From CAYPTY01 sp964413935 (lineage in GTDB: Bacteria; Bacteroidota; Rhodothermia; Balneolales; Balneolaceae): a stretch of 64,000 nucleotides of DNA. Of the stretch, positions 1-8,278 are shown piece after piece. Position numbers and translations under genes: made by a program. Below the pieces are notes generated by a model that did no database searches, had not been told where the DNA came from, and saw only the letters and a program-made list of their open reading frames with translations. The DNA lies in the NCBI GenBank assembly GCA_964413935.1, contig CAYPTY010000001.1:1-64000 (forward strand), written 5' to 3'. Within the stretch, counting starts at the first letter, position 1. Each line of letters opens with the position of its first letter.

Positions 1-641
1 TACAGCACCGGAGTCTCAAACTGACGGGCATGCGATCGCAGCATGTGGCTGCGACTTTCGGTTTTATTTTTTGAATAGGGTGATGCCGACAGGTTTACGA
101 TGATCTCTGCTCCCATCCTGCACAGTTCCTCCATGGGGTTCACGGTGTATTGGTGATACTGAATTTCATTGTCGTTGAACCAGATATCTTCGCAAACGGT
201 AATTCCGAACTTATGCCCTTTTATTTCAGTGAGATGGAATTCAGTATTCGGTTCAAAGTAGCGCAGATCATCGAAAATATCGTAGGTCGGAAGAAGTGTT
301 TTGTGAATATGATCTTTTACGTTTCCCAATTCTGCTACTACAGCCGTGTTAAAAATTGGCCTGCCTTTACCTGTTTCATTGGGAGTTATGGTTCCAAAGA
401 CAAGGCTGAGACTGTATCTGGAGGTTGCTTCAATAATTTCACTGTTTGCATCATAAACGGCTTGCCTGAAATCAGTTCTCTCCAGCAGATCCATCGGTGG
501 ATAACCACAGGTAATGAGCTCCGGTAAAAGAAGCAGATCAATTCCGTCTCCAGCAGCCTGACGCATGGTTTGCAGTACCTTCTTGGTGTTACCCTGGATA
601 TCTCCGATGGTGGGGTTAAGCTGTGCTAATCTAATTTTCAA
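1..641 (-). CDS. nadE: Glutamine-dependent NAD+ synthetase, N-terminal amidase part (cut by window edge)
   Basis: The first 213 codons of a protein whose 3' end lies outside the window. The translation starts MKIRLAQLNPTIGD and is a nitrilase-fold glutaminase domain of the kind found in glutamine-dependent NAD synthetases. This domain releases ammonia from glutamine for amidation of nicotinic acid adenine dinucleotide, the last step of NAD synthesis. The nitrilase triad is visible: Glu41 in LLLLPEL, Lys112 in HKTLLPTYD and Cys148 in VCEDIW, plus the family motif TCGYPPMDLLER. The start must be TTG at 641, because in-frame TAA and TGA lie just upstream and no ATG fits. The synthetase domain is presumed to follow off-window, so a stand-alone nitrilase cannot be excluded. 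Confidence 0.85.
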   Translation of the reverse strand, partial: MKIRLAQLNPTIGDIQGNTKKVLQTMRQAAGDGIDLLLLPELITCGYPPMDLLERTDFRQAVYDANSEIIEATSRYSLSLVFGTITPNETGKGRPIFNTAVVAELGNVKDHIHKTLLPTYDIFDDLRYFEPNTEFHLTEIKGHKFGITVCEDIWFNDNEIQYHQYTVNPMEELCRMGAEIIVNLSASPYSKNKTESRSHMLRSHARQFETPVL

Positions 642-671
642 TGCTTTGGCTGATCATTAAGTGGTTTGTTC

Positions 672-2042
672 TCAGGCAACATAAACCGTTTTTATGTTCA
701 CAAATTCCCGGATTCCGAAAACGGACAGCTCTCTGCCAAAACCGGATTCCTTAATTCCCCCGAATGGCAGTCTGGGATCGGATCGTACAAAATCATTCAC
801 GAAGCAGCATCCAGCCTGCATATCCTTTTCTGCAATGCTACGGGCGCGCGCTTCATCTGCCGAGAATATGGCTGCACCCAAACCATATTTACTATCATTG
901 GCAAGCCTGACTGCCTCTGTGTCACTATCTGCTTTAATGATAACAGCCACTGGTCCAAACAATTCTTCATCAAAAGCAGGCATGCCCTTCTTCACATCTC
1001 TCAGCAAGGTGACGGGATAAAAAGCGCCCTCTCCATCTTGAATCTCCCCGCCCATTTCCAGCACCGCTCCTTTTTCAACGGATTCGGTAACCTGTCGGTG
1101 CAGTTCGTCTCTGAGATCGGTGCGCGCCAGGGGACCAACATCGGTACCTTCCTTCAGGGGATCTCCGACCCTTTTTCCTTCAAGAGCCTCCTTAACCCGA
1201 TCGCAAAATTCATCATAACGTCTTTCATGTACGATAAGGCGCTTAGCAGCAATGCAGCTCTGTCCGCTGTTTATCAACCGGCTGTTCACACAGGCTTCCA
1301 CAGCCTTTTCAAGATTGGCATCCTCAAAAATCAGATAGGGGTCATTGCCTCCGAGCTCCAGAACACAAGGTTTCAGCACAGAACCTGCGATTTCAGCAAC
1401 AGCTTTCCCCGCACGGGTACTTCCGGTGAGTGATACAGCCGCAATATCCGGATCTTTGATGATCTCAGCCACCTGCGGCACCTCTACCCTGACGGCTCGA
1501 AACAGGCCTTTCGGCAGGCCGGATTCATGCATGATTTCTTCAATGGCCTGACCACACCCGAAGGTGTTCTCCGCGTGTTTAAGGATCACAGCGTTTCCTG
1601 CAAGCAGTGCCGGAACTGCAAAGCGACAAACCTGCCAGAAAGGGAAATTCCAGGGCATGATGGCCAGCAGTGTTCCAAGCGGTTCAAAGGCTACATAACT
1701 TTGCTGTGCATCGGTGTCAATTGACTGAACAGCCAGTTGTTGAGGGGCTTCTTTAGTGTAATATTCCACCAGCCAGGCACATTTCTCAATTTCTGATTCA
1801 CCCTGAGGCAGCGGTTTGCCCATTTCTTCGGCCATTAACCGGGCATCTCCACTTTTTCTTTTTCGCAAAACACCCACAAGGTTCTTCAATACTTCCGCTC
1901 TTTCTTTGACAGACTTGCCTGCCCAGTCTTTTTGGGCATGTTTTGCATCCCTGATGATATCCTTGACCTGATCAGCAGGCATTGCATCATAGCTTGCTAC
2001 TTGCTTACCGTTTGCCGGATTTATGATTTTAAACGTTTTCAT
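672..2042 (-). CDS. NAD(P)-dependent succinate-semialdehyde dehydrogenase (Sad/GabD-like)
   Basis: A 456-aa aldehyde dehydrogenase that oxidises an aldehyde, probably succinate semialdehyde, to the acid in the cytoplasm. It has the ALDH hallmarks: MPWNFPFWQVCR in the N-terminal half, LTGSTRAGKAVAE, the general-base Glu in LELGGNDPYLI, and the catalytic Cys in SGQSCIAAKR. The opening INPANGKQVASYD and the short length match the Sad (YneI) branch rather than the roughly 480-aa GabD branch. The start overlaps the stop of the upstream aminotransferase by 4 nt, so the pair is translationally coupled. That pairing suggests amine breakdown, such as GABA to semialdehyde to succinate. The exact aldehyde is inferred. 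Confidence 0.85.
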   Translation of the reverse strand: MKTFKIINPANGKQVASYDAMPADQVKDIIRDAKHAQKDWAGKSVKERAEVLKNLVGVLRKRKSGDARLMAEEMGKPLPQGESEIEKCAWLVEYYTKEAPQQLAVQSIDTDAQQSYVAFEPLGTLLAIMPWNFPFWQVCRFAVPALLAGNAVILKHAENTFGCGQAIEEIMHESGLPKGLFRAVRVEVPQVAEIIKDPDIAAVSLTGSTRAGKAVAEIAGSVLKPCVLELGGNDPYLIFEDANLEKAVEACVNSRLINSGQSCIAAKRLIVHERRYDEFCDRVKEALEGKRVGDPLKEGTDVGPLARTDLRDELHRQVTESVEKGAVLEMGGEIQDGEGAFYPVTLLRDVKKGMPAFDEELFGPVAVIIKADSDTEAVRLANDSKYGLGAAIFSADEARARSIAEKDMQAGCCFVNDFVRSDPRLPFGGIKESGFGRELSVFGIREFVNIKTVYVA

Positions 2043-3253
2043 GTACTTAACTCTCTTTTTGCCTGTTCAACCGCCTCACGTATGGTTTCCAGAACCTCAT
2101 TTAGCAGCTTGTCCTTGATGATTAGCGGAGGAGCAAGGCGGATCAGTGTATCGCTGTGAAGGGTCCAACCCAGCAGAATATTTTTTTCGAAGCAGCTTTC
2201 TACGACTTTTTGAGTCAGCTCCCTGCTTTCCAGTTGCAAACCCAGCATGGCTCCCTTTCCCCTTACTTCCACTATGCCCGGACCTTTCAGCATTTCCCGG
2301 GCTACTTTCTCGATTTTCCTGGCTTTTCTTGCATAGCTACCGCGGGAAAGCTCTTTGAGATTGGCGTAAGCAGCCGCTGCACTGACCGGGTGTCCTCCAA
2401 AAGTGGTTACATGATTGAGCGGCGGGTCATACTTGAAGGTTTGAAATATCTGATCAGAGGATACAAAAGCACCGATGGGCATGCCTCCACCCATTGCTTT
2501 AGCCATGGTAAGTATATCAGGCACCACCTTATAATGTTCAAAAGCGAAAAATTTACCTGTGCGATAGAAGCCGCTCTGTATTTCATCAAATATTAGCAAT
2601 GCACCTGCGTCGGTGCAGCGCTGACGCACTTCTTTGAGCCATTCGTCCAGAGCCGGCCGAATACCACCCTCACCCTGAATAGGCTCCAGAATTACGGCTG
2701 CTGTATATTCATCAATCTCATCCAGGCCCTCTGTAATATTAAAATCCAGGAAATGCACATCTGGCAGCAAAGGCAGATAGGGATCACGGTAAATATCCCG
2801 CCCGGTTACACTGAGTGAACCATGTGTATCGCCGTGGTAGCTGTTCCTGAAAGCGATAAGTTTGGTTCGCCCGGTATATTTTTTGGCCAGTTTGAGGGCC
2901 CCTTCATTGGCTTCTGTACCACTGTTCACCAGATACACCTGATTGAGGGTATCCGGCAACTTGGAGGTTAGTAATTCAGCAAAGTTTACCTGGCTTTCCT
3001 GAATGAATTCCCCATACACCATCACATGCAGGTGCTTCTTCAGTTGTTGTTTAATAGCCCGAATTACTTTGGGGTGACGGTGCCCGAGACTACTGACCGC
3101 AATACCTGAAATGAAATCCACCATTTGCCGGCCCTCTCTGGTGAAAATGTACGGACCCTTTGCTTTATCCACTTCAAGGGAAATGGGAAAGTCGCTGGTT
3201 TGGGCAATATGCTTAAGAAACTGTTCTTTCAATGGGGCTGTTATTCCAAACAA
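2039..3253 (-). CDS. Class III (acetylornithine/GABA-type) PLP aminotransferase
   Basis: A 404-aa fold-type I, class III aminotransferase. Visible are VDFISGIAVSSLGHRHP in the N-terminal region, the PLP phosphate-binding segment VNSGTEANEGALKLAKK, the cofactor Asp in LLIFDEIQSGFYRTG, and the Schiff-base Lys in LTMAKAMGGGMPIGAF. The length is typical of acetylornithine, ornithine, GABA and related transaminases, and sequence inspection alone does not separate these. The next gene, overlapping by 4 nt, is a semialdehyde dehydrogenase. This favours an omega-amine donor such as GABA over arginine biosynthesis, and no arg genes are nearby. The upstream gap to the divergent lipoprotein start at 3337 is 83 bp and probably holds both promoters. 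Confidence 0.8.
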   Translation of the reverse strand: MFGITAPLKEQFLKHIAQTSDFPISLEVDKAKGPYIFTREGRQMVDFISGIAVSSLGHRHPKVIRAIKQQLKKHLHVMVYGEFIQESQVNFAELLTSKLPDTLNQVYLVNSGTEANEGALKLAKKYTGRTKLIAFRNSYHGDTHGSLSVTGRDIYRDPYLPLLPDVHFLDFNITEGLDEIDEYTAAVILEPIQGEGGIRPALDEWLKEVRQRCTDAGALLIFDEIQSGFYRTGKFFAFEHYKVVPDILTMAKAMGGGMPIGAFVSSDQIFQTFKYDPPLNHVTTFGGHPVSAAAAYANLKELSRGSYARKARKIEKVAREMLKGPGIVEVRGKGAMLGLQLESRELTQKVVESCFEKNILLGWTLHSDTLIRLAPPLIIKDKLLNEVLETIREAVEQAKRELST

Positions 3254-3336
3254 ACCGATTTACGCGGTTTGTTGTTTTTATTGTGTTTGTCTGTCAGGAT
3301 TTTGTCATATTCCTACTCAATTTAACAAACATATGT

Positions 3337-3750
3337 ATGAAACATTTCTTCTTCTGCCTTCTTTTTATAGCGATGATTACCGGATGTAAGTCGTCGGAAA
3401 AATCTCAGAATAAAGCATCTGAAGATAATCTTGCAGAGCGTGTAGATTATGATCAGATGGCACCTGAAGCGGTTGCCGCCAGTATTGAATTTATTGAACT
3501 AAGCAGCCGCAATGGCGGAAATCTGATCAAATTCAGTATTGTCGAAGTTTTAAAACAAGGAAGAAATGCACCTTCTCTTAATGAAGGACAGGAAATTGAG
3601 CTTTCAGTTGATCCAAATCTGTATAGCTCCGAAGAACTATCAGAATATAAAACAGGAGACAGTCTTACTGCAGTCCTGGAATACCAACAACAGGGCGGTC
3701 TGGGGCAAACCGCATCCAACACCTGGAAATTAATCAGCATCACTAAATAA
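3337..3750 (+). CDS. Small lipoprotein of unknown function
   Basis: A 137-aa protein with a clear lipoprotein signal, MKHFFFCLLFIAMITGC, with lipobox ITGC at residues 14-17, so it is predicted to be lipid-anchored in the cell envelope. The ATG at 3337 was chosen over a longer in-frame start at 3232 because it places the signal peptide at the N-terminus. After a charged linker the remainder (about residues 40-137) looks like a compact beta-rich domain: alternating hydrophobic strands, a KFSIVEVLKQGRN segment and a C-terminal WKLISITK. I do not recognise the family. It ends 7 nt before the start of the large secreted BNR protein and is probably co-transcribed with it. Confidence 0.7.
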   Translation: MKHFFFCLLFIAMITGCKSSEKSQNKASEDNLAERVDYDQMAPEAVAASIEFIELSSRNGGNLIKFSIVEVLKQGRNAPSLNEGQEIELSVDPNLYSSEELSEYKTGDSLTAVLEYQQQGGLGQTASNTWKLISITK

Positions 3751-3757
3751 CATCATC

Positions 3758-6595
3758 ATGACCCATTTGATTAAACCCAAGGAACTTATCCTGTTCCTGA
3801 GTGCACTATGTGCCTTTGTCATATTAAGCACGGCTCAGCCACCAATGGATATCACCCTTAAAGACAGTGGCGAAGAAAACAGGGAAACAGAGAATCGAGG
3901 AAGAGAGGAATATTTCTTCGATCTGATGCGGAATCCCTTTACCAACGAAATACCGAAAGGTATACGTGCCAGAGAGGTTCAGCTCGCGGGCAGTCTTCCA
4001 ACAACAGATGACATACTTTATAAAAGTAATGCCCAGTATGAGTTCACGGAAGTTGGCCCCAGCAATGTGGGTGGTCGTACCCGTGCACTTGCAGTAGACG
4101 TTCGAAACTCCAATATCATTATTGCAGGTGGTGTTTCTGGCGGTATCTGGAAATCAACCGATGGTGGTCAGAGCTGGGCCCGCCGCACCCGCGACGACCA
4201 GCTTCCAATGGTTTCTTTTGTTGCTCAAGACCCCCGGCCGGGTCATCAGGATATCTGGTACTACACCACCGGAGAGCGGAATGGGAACTCAGCCAGTGAC
4301 CGCGGTTTCACAGCAACTTATGGCGGCCATGGCATTTACCGATCTACGGATAACGGAGACAGCTGGGAACTGCTGGATGGCACCAGCAATACGATCGCCG
4401 GATTTGACTCCTGTTTCGATTACGGAATCAAAGTGGAAGTTTCTCCAGTCACCGGTACTGTATTCGTTGCAACCGCTGTTTGCGGCATTTTCCGCTCCAC
4501 AGACGGAGTAACCTGGGACGACTTCAATCCGGATCTGGGAGGCATTAACAATCATGCATTTTCAGATGTAGAAGTAGCCTCTGACGGTACTGTATATGCC
4601 GTACTTTCAACCACAGCTTTGAATTCGGATCCGCAAGTCAATTCACCGGGCATTTATGAATCAACCGATGACGGTGTAAACTGGACCGACATCACCCCTG
4701 CTGAAATGCCAAACTTTCATGACCGAACCCGACTGGCTGTTTCACCGACCGACCCGGACAAGCTTTATGCCTTTGTGGAGGGAAGCAATTCGGCACCTAA
4801 CCTTCTTTACATCGACAGGGACAACCCGGCCAATAACGAACTCAGAACCAGCAACATACCGGATTACAGTGATGAGGATCCTGAACCTGCTGGCCCGGGT
4901 AACATGAACCTGCAGGGTGGTTATAATATGACTATTGGGATCAATCCTGGAAACGATAATCAGGTGATCATCGGTGGAACCAACCTATTCAGATCTGGTA
5001 ACGGTTTTACGTCTGCCCCTGAATTGGCTAGCGGCTGGATTGGCGGATATGGGCCCAATGACTTCCTCTACCCGAACCACCACCCGGATCAGCATGTGAT
5101 GTTTTTTGATCCGAATGATCCAAACCGATTATTCACAGGGCATGACGGAGGTATTGCAGTAACAGAGAACATAAATGCCAGCAACATCAGCTGGACAGAC
5201 CTGAACAACGACTACAATGTTACCCAGTTCTACACTGTGGCCATCCCTCCAATCGATGGGGATGACCGGATCGTAGGCGGAACTCAGGATAATGGCTCTC
5301 CCTATTTCAGATTTGATCTGCAGGGTGGCACTCAACCCAGTGAGGACGTTTCTTCCGGAGATGGTTCTTATGCTGCACTCCGTTTCAGCAGTGGATATGT
5401 TTCATCTCAGCGTGGAAACATATTCAGGCTCTTTTACCAGGATGACACCGGTGATTTATTTTCACCTTTTACTACCTCCGGTCGCTGGACACGTGTACAG
5501 CCTGCCGGTGCAACTGGTCAGCTTTTTATTCACCCTTATCTGGTTGATTATCAGTTTGAAGGGGTAATGTATTACCCTTCAGAAGATGAGCTCTATCGCA
5601 ATGCGAACATCAGTGCCATTCCTGACTTTAATGGCGGTGATGCCACCGAAGGATGGGATCTGATTCCCGGTTTTTCTGTGAACAATCAACCGCTTATTGA
5701 GGACCGAACAATAACGGCAATGGACATATCGCGAGCCTCCCCGTCTGGTGTACTGTATGTTGCGGGCAGCGACCGGTCTGGAAACAGAGACCTGAAACCA
5801 ACGATTAAGAAAATTCCGAATGCCTTTTCCAGCAATATTTATTCTGATGTATCCATCCCGGATCTTCCAGAAGGTGCTTACATCCATGACATAGCCGTCA
5901 ATCCAAAAAACGGGAATGAACTCCTGGTTTCCGTATCCAACTATGGAGTTATACCCGGTATTTATCACAGTGATGATGGCGGGGCAACCTGGACAGGTAT
6001 TCAGGGTAACCTGAATTTTGATTCAGAAGGACCTTCTATACGATCCACCGCTATTGCTGAAATAGATGATCAAACCACTGTTTATTTTGCGGGAACCAGT
6101 ATCGGGCTTTATTCAACCCAATCGCTTAATGGTATGCAAACTGAATGGGTACGTGAGTCCCCGGCCGGTATTGGCTTGCATGTAGTTGAATATCTGGATT
6201 ACCGGCCGCAGGACAATACGCTGGCTGTAGCAACACACGGCCGTGGATTATTTATCGGTCGTCCACAAGGATCCGTTTCAACGGATGATGAGGTGGCGGA
6301 TGCAGAAGTACCACAAGCTTTCGAGCTACAACAAAACTACCCGAATCCCTTTAACCCATCTACCAACATCAGCTTCAGCCTGCCACAAAGCAGTCAGGTG
6401 ACGCTGTCGGTATATGATGTGAATGGTCGATTGGTTGGCGAGCTTCTGAACAACGAAGTGTTTGCAAGCGGTCAGCATGAGGTCAGCTTTGATGCTTCCG
6501 CGCTGGCCAGTGGAGTTTATCTGTATAACCTGAGAGCCATTTCGGCCGGCGGGCGCAGCTACACCCAAACCCGGACCATGACACTGATCAAATAA
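3758..6595 (+). CDS. Secreted BNR/sortilin-like beta-propeller protein with C-terminal type IX sorting domain
   Basis: A 945-aa exported protein. An N-terminal signal (hydrophobic core LILFLSALCAFVILSTA) is followed by beta-propeller repeats with at least five Asp-box motifs: GIWKSTDGGQSW, GIYRSTDNGDSW, GIFRSTDGVTW, GIYESTDDGVNW and GIYHSDDGGATW. This is the pattern of sortilin/VPS10-like and sialidase-like propellers. The last roughly 85 residues start with QNYPNPFNPST and contain the NGRLV and ASGVYLYNL strands. This is the C-terminal sorting domain used by the type IX secretion system in Bacteroidota and relatives, so the protein is probably at the cell surface or released. No catalytic residues can be assigned, and a glycosidase, peptidase-associated or adhesive role is equally possible. 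A strong terminator follows. Confidence 0.85.
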   Translation: MTHLIKPKELILFLSALCAFVILSTAQPPMDITLKDSGEENRETENRGREEYFFDLMRNPFTNEIPKGIRAREVQLAGSLPTTDDILYKSNAQYEFTEVGPSNVGGRTRALAVDVRNSNIIIAGGVSGGIWKSTDGGQSWARRTRDDQLPMVSFVAQDPRPGHQDIWYYTTGERNGNSASDRGFTATYGGHGIYRSTDNGDSWELLDGTSNTIAGFDSCFDYGIKVEVSPVTGTVFVATAVCGIFRSTDGVTWDDFNPDLGGINNHAFSDVEVASDGTVYAVLSTTALNSDPQVNSPGIYESTDDGVNWTDITPAEMPNFHDRTRLAVSPTDPDKLYAFVEGSNSAPNLLYIDRDNPANNELRTSNIPDYSDEDPEPAGPGNMNLQGGYNMTIGINPGNDNQVIIGGTNLFRSGNGFTSAPELASGWIGGYGPNDFLYPNHHPDQHVMFFDPNDPNRLFTGHDGGIAVTENINASNISWTDLNNDYNVTQFYTVAIPPIDGDDRIVGGTQDNGSPYFRFDLQGGTQPSEDVSSGDGSYAALRFSSGYVSSQRGNIFRLFYQDDTGDLFSPFTTSGRWTRVQPAGATGQLFIHPYLVDYQFEGVMYYPSEDELYRNANISAIPDFNGGDATEGWDLIPGFSVNNQPLIEDRTITAMDISRASPSGVLYVAGSDRSGNRDLKPTIKKIPNAFSSNIYSDVSIPDLPEGAYIHDIAVNPKNGNELLVSVSNYGVIPGIYHSDDGGATWTGIQGNLNFDSEGPSIRSTAIAEIDDQTTVYFAGTSIGLYSTQSLNGMQTEWVRESPAGIGLHVVEYLDYRPQDNTLAVATHGRGLFIGRPQGSVSTDDEVADAEVPQAFELQQNYPNPFNPSTNISFSLPQSSQVTLSVYDVNGRLVGELLNNEVFASGQHEVSFDASALASGVYLYNLRAISAGGRSYTQTRTMTLIK

Positions 6596-6612
6596 TTTTC
6601 AGCCTGAAATGG

Positions 6613-6640
6613 AAAAAGGGAGCTATCTGGCTCCCTTTTT
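6613..6640. terminator. Bidirectional intrinsic terminator
   Basis: A perfect 11-bp stem, AAAAAGGGAGC pairing with GCTCCCTTTTT around a 6-nt loop. The T-run on the plus strand and the A-run on the left arm let it work in both directions. It sits between the convergent BNR protein gene and the thioredoxin-like gene. Confidence 0.85.
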
Positions 6641-6653
6641 TATTTTCGATAGG

Positions 6654-7277
6654 TCAATCCTGATTCCAGCTTCGGAATAATTCAGCAAACTCCCGCTGCA
6701 ATTCTTCTCCCTTATCCCGGGCATACCAGGTATGCAGCTCTTTGCTGCGGTCAGCACCGCTGATGCTTACATCCTCTTTAAGTTTAAGAAAAAATTCCTG
6801 TGCTTTAGCAGGTCGAGGACCCCAAACACCAATGACCTCCCCTGTTTCCGCGTCCTGAATAATAACCTTGGGGATGGAGCGGGTACCATTGGTCAGAAAA
6901 AGATCCATGAGTTCGGGATGCTGATCGCGAAGCACAACCCGGAGTTCAATATGTGGAGATAAATCTGCGATTTTTGCAATAAAGGGCAGACTTTGACCGG
7001 AATCCCCGCACCAGCCTTCATTCAGCACCAGCCAGCGCATCTTTCTTTTATTGTTTGAGAATTCATCAGCATAAGCTTCATCAATTTTTCCTGATTTTGT
7101 AATTCTCTTCAGCCTCTGCAGTGACATCTTAGTGTATTCCAACATGGAATCGGAGTTATCACCGTTGGTTGTTTTACCGGCTTCATATAGTTTCTCGATC
7201 AGTTCCAGAAACTGGGGGTAAGTAAAGGACTGTCTGATTATATCTTCACCAATAATCTGCTTTAAATCGGTTTCCAT
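6654..7277 (-). CDS. Thioredoxin-fold family protein (Thioredoxin_9-like)
   Basis: A 207-aa cytoplasmic protein with no signal peptide. A helical N-terminal region (1-75) precedes a thioredoxin-like core containing LNEGWCGDSGQSLP, with Cys90 in a WCGDS motif. It also has the cis-proline strand TRSIPKVIIQD about 45 residues later and EVIGVWGPRP. The motif has only one Cys where classic thioredoxins have CxxC, so it resembles monothiol or Thioredoxin_9 proteins common in Bacteroidota and Firmicutes. The substrate is unknown. It lies 38 nt downstream of the UbiA gene on the same strand, and the pair may be co-transcribed. Confidence 0.75.
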   Translation of the reverse strand: METDLKQIIGEDIIRQSFTYPQFLELIEKLYEAGKTTNGDNSDSMLEYTKMSLQRLKRITKSGKIDEAYADEFSNNKRKMRWLVLNEGWCGDSGQSLPFIAKIADLSPHIELRVVLRDQHPELMDLFLTNGTRSIPKVIIQDAETGEVIGVWGPRPAKAQEFFLKLKEDVSISGADRSKELHTWYARDKGEELQREFAELFRSWNQD

Positions 7278-7315
7278 AATGATTTTTGTTTTTTTGAGTG
7301 TTTAATAATCTGATG

Positions 7316-8254
7316 CTAAAACAGCTGGTCGAGCCAACGGATTCCGGTTTCCTGATACTTTAAAACTATCATCCCTATAATAAAGGCGACAAAGCTGAAT
7401 GAAGCGGTGAACTTGATTTTCATAACCAGTGGATATTCTTCTTCAGCTCCTCTCAGGTTTAAAATCAACCTGAGGATAAATAAAAAAGAGAGCAGACTCA
7501 AAGTCCCAAATATGAGAGCCGGTAAACGGTAATAGGCGGAAAGTCCAAGGGTAACCAAGAGAACACCGGTAAGAAAAGCATTCGCATAAAAAAGACGAAC
7601 CCCCCTTAAGCCGAACTGAACCGCAAATGTACGGTCTCCCCTATCACGGTCTTCCTCCAGCTGGAATATCTGGGAAACCGGATATAAGCTGAGCAGGATG
7701 AAGGCTACGCCAACTGAAGTAAGTAATAACCAGTAACTGTCGATGTATCCACCAGCTGCCAGATATCCCATCAGAAAAGAATTGGTGCCGGTGCTGAACC
7801 CAATAGCAACCAAACTGAGCAGAGGTCTGGATTTCCATCGGAATAAGGGGGAAGAATACACCCAGAACAGAAGAAAAGAGAAGGTGTAAATCAGGAAGTA
7901 AAGCCATCCCTCATCCAGAATGAAGAAATATCCCGAAAACTGCATTGCCAGGGAAGCCATCCACATCCACTTATACATACGTGGAGGTGACTTAATACCT
8001 CCGATAGGGCCTTCGTCGCGATCCCAATAGGAATTATAGGCTGTTGCCCCTCCAAATAGCAGGATGTGAACCACCAGAAACTGCTCCAGATAATTGGACC
8101 AGCTCACATCCTCAACGAATAGAGCACCCATCAGAAATCCCCCCGAAAGAATAAAAAACTGATAGTGAAGCCTCAGATGCACAATAAAATGCCATATCTG
8201 TATGACTATGGCCTCAGGGTTTTGATAAGGTATATGTCCAGGGCTATTATTCAC
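7316..8254 (-). CDS. UbiA-family prenyltransferase
   Basis: A 312-aa integral membrane protein with about eight or nine hydrophobic segments. Both Asp-rich motifs of the UbiA superfamily, which bind the Mg-diphosphate of the prenyl donor, are recognisable. The first is NSYWDRDEGP (residues 74-83) in the loop after the second TM. The second is EEDRDRGDRTFA in the second half. The family transfers prenyl groups onto aromatic or other acceptors such as quinone, heme O, chlorophyll and phospholipid precursors. No quinone or pigment gene is adjacent, so the acceptor is unknown. The start is GTG at 8254 and the next in-frame Met is about 40 residues in, inside the first TM. Its 5' end runs close to or into the divergent gene at 8279. 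Confidence 0.8.
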   Translation of the reverse strand: MNNSPGHIPYQNPEAIVIQIWHFIVHLRLHYQFFILSGGFLMGALFVEDVSWSNYLEQFLVVHILLFGGATAYNSYWDRDEGPIGGIKSPPRMYKWMWMASLAMQFSGYFFILDEGWLYFLIYTFSFLLFWVYSSPLFRWKSRPLLSLVAIGFSTGTNSFLMGYLAAGGYIDSYWLLLTSVGVAFILLSLYPVSQIFQLEEDRDRGDRTFAVQFGLRGVRLFYANAFLTGVLLVTLGLSAYYRLPALIFGTLSLLSFLFILRLILNLRGAEEEYPLVMKIKFTASFSFVAFIIGMIVLKYQETGIRWLDQLF

Positions 8255-8278
8255 GCAGAATCATTGTATTTTTCAGGA

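Noticed and set aside
666..1433. 255-codon open frame on the plus strand opposite the aldehyde dehydrogenase
   Set aside because: Antisense to a well-supported enzyme with intact motifs; its translation shows no recognisable family pattern.
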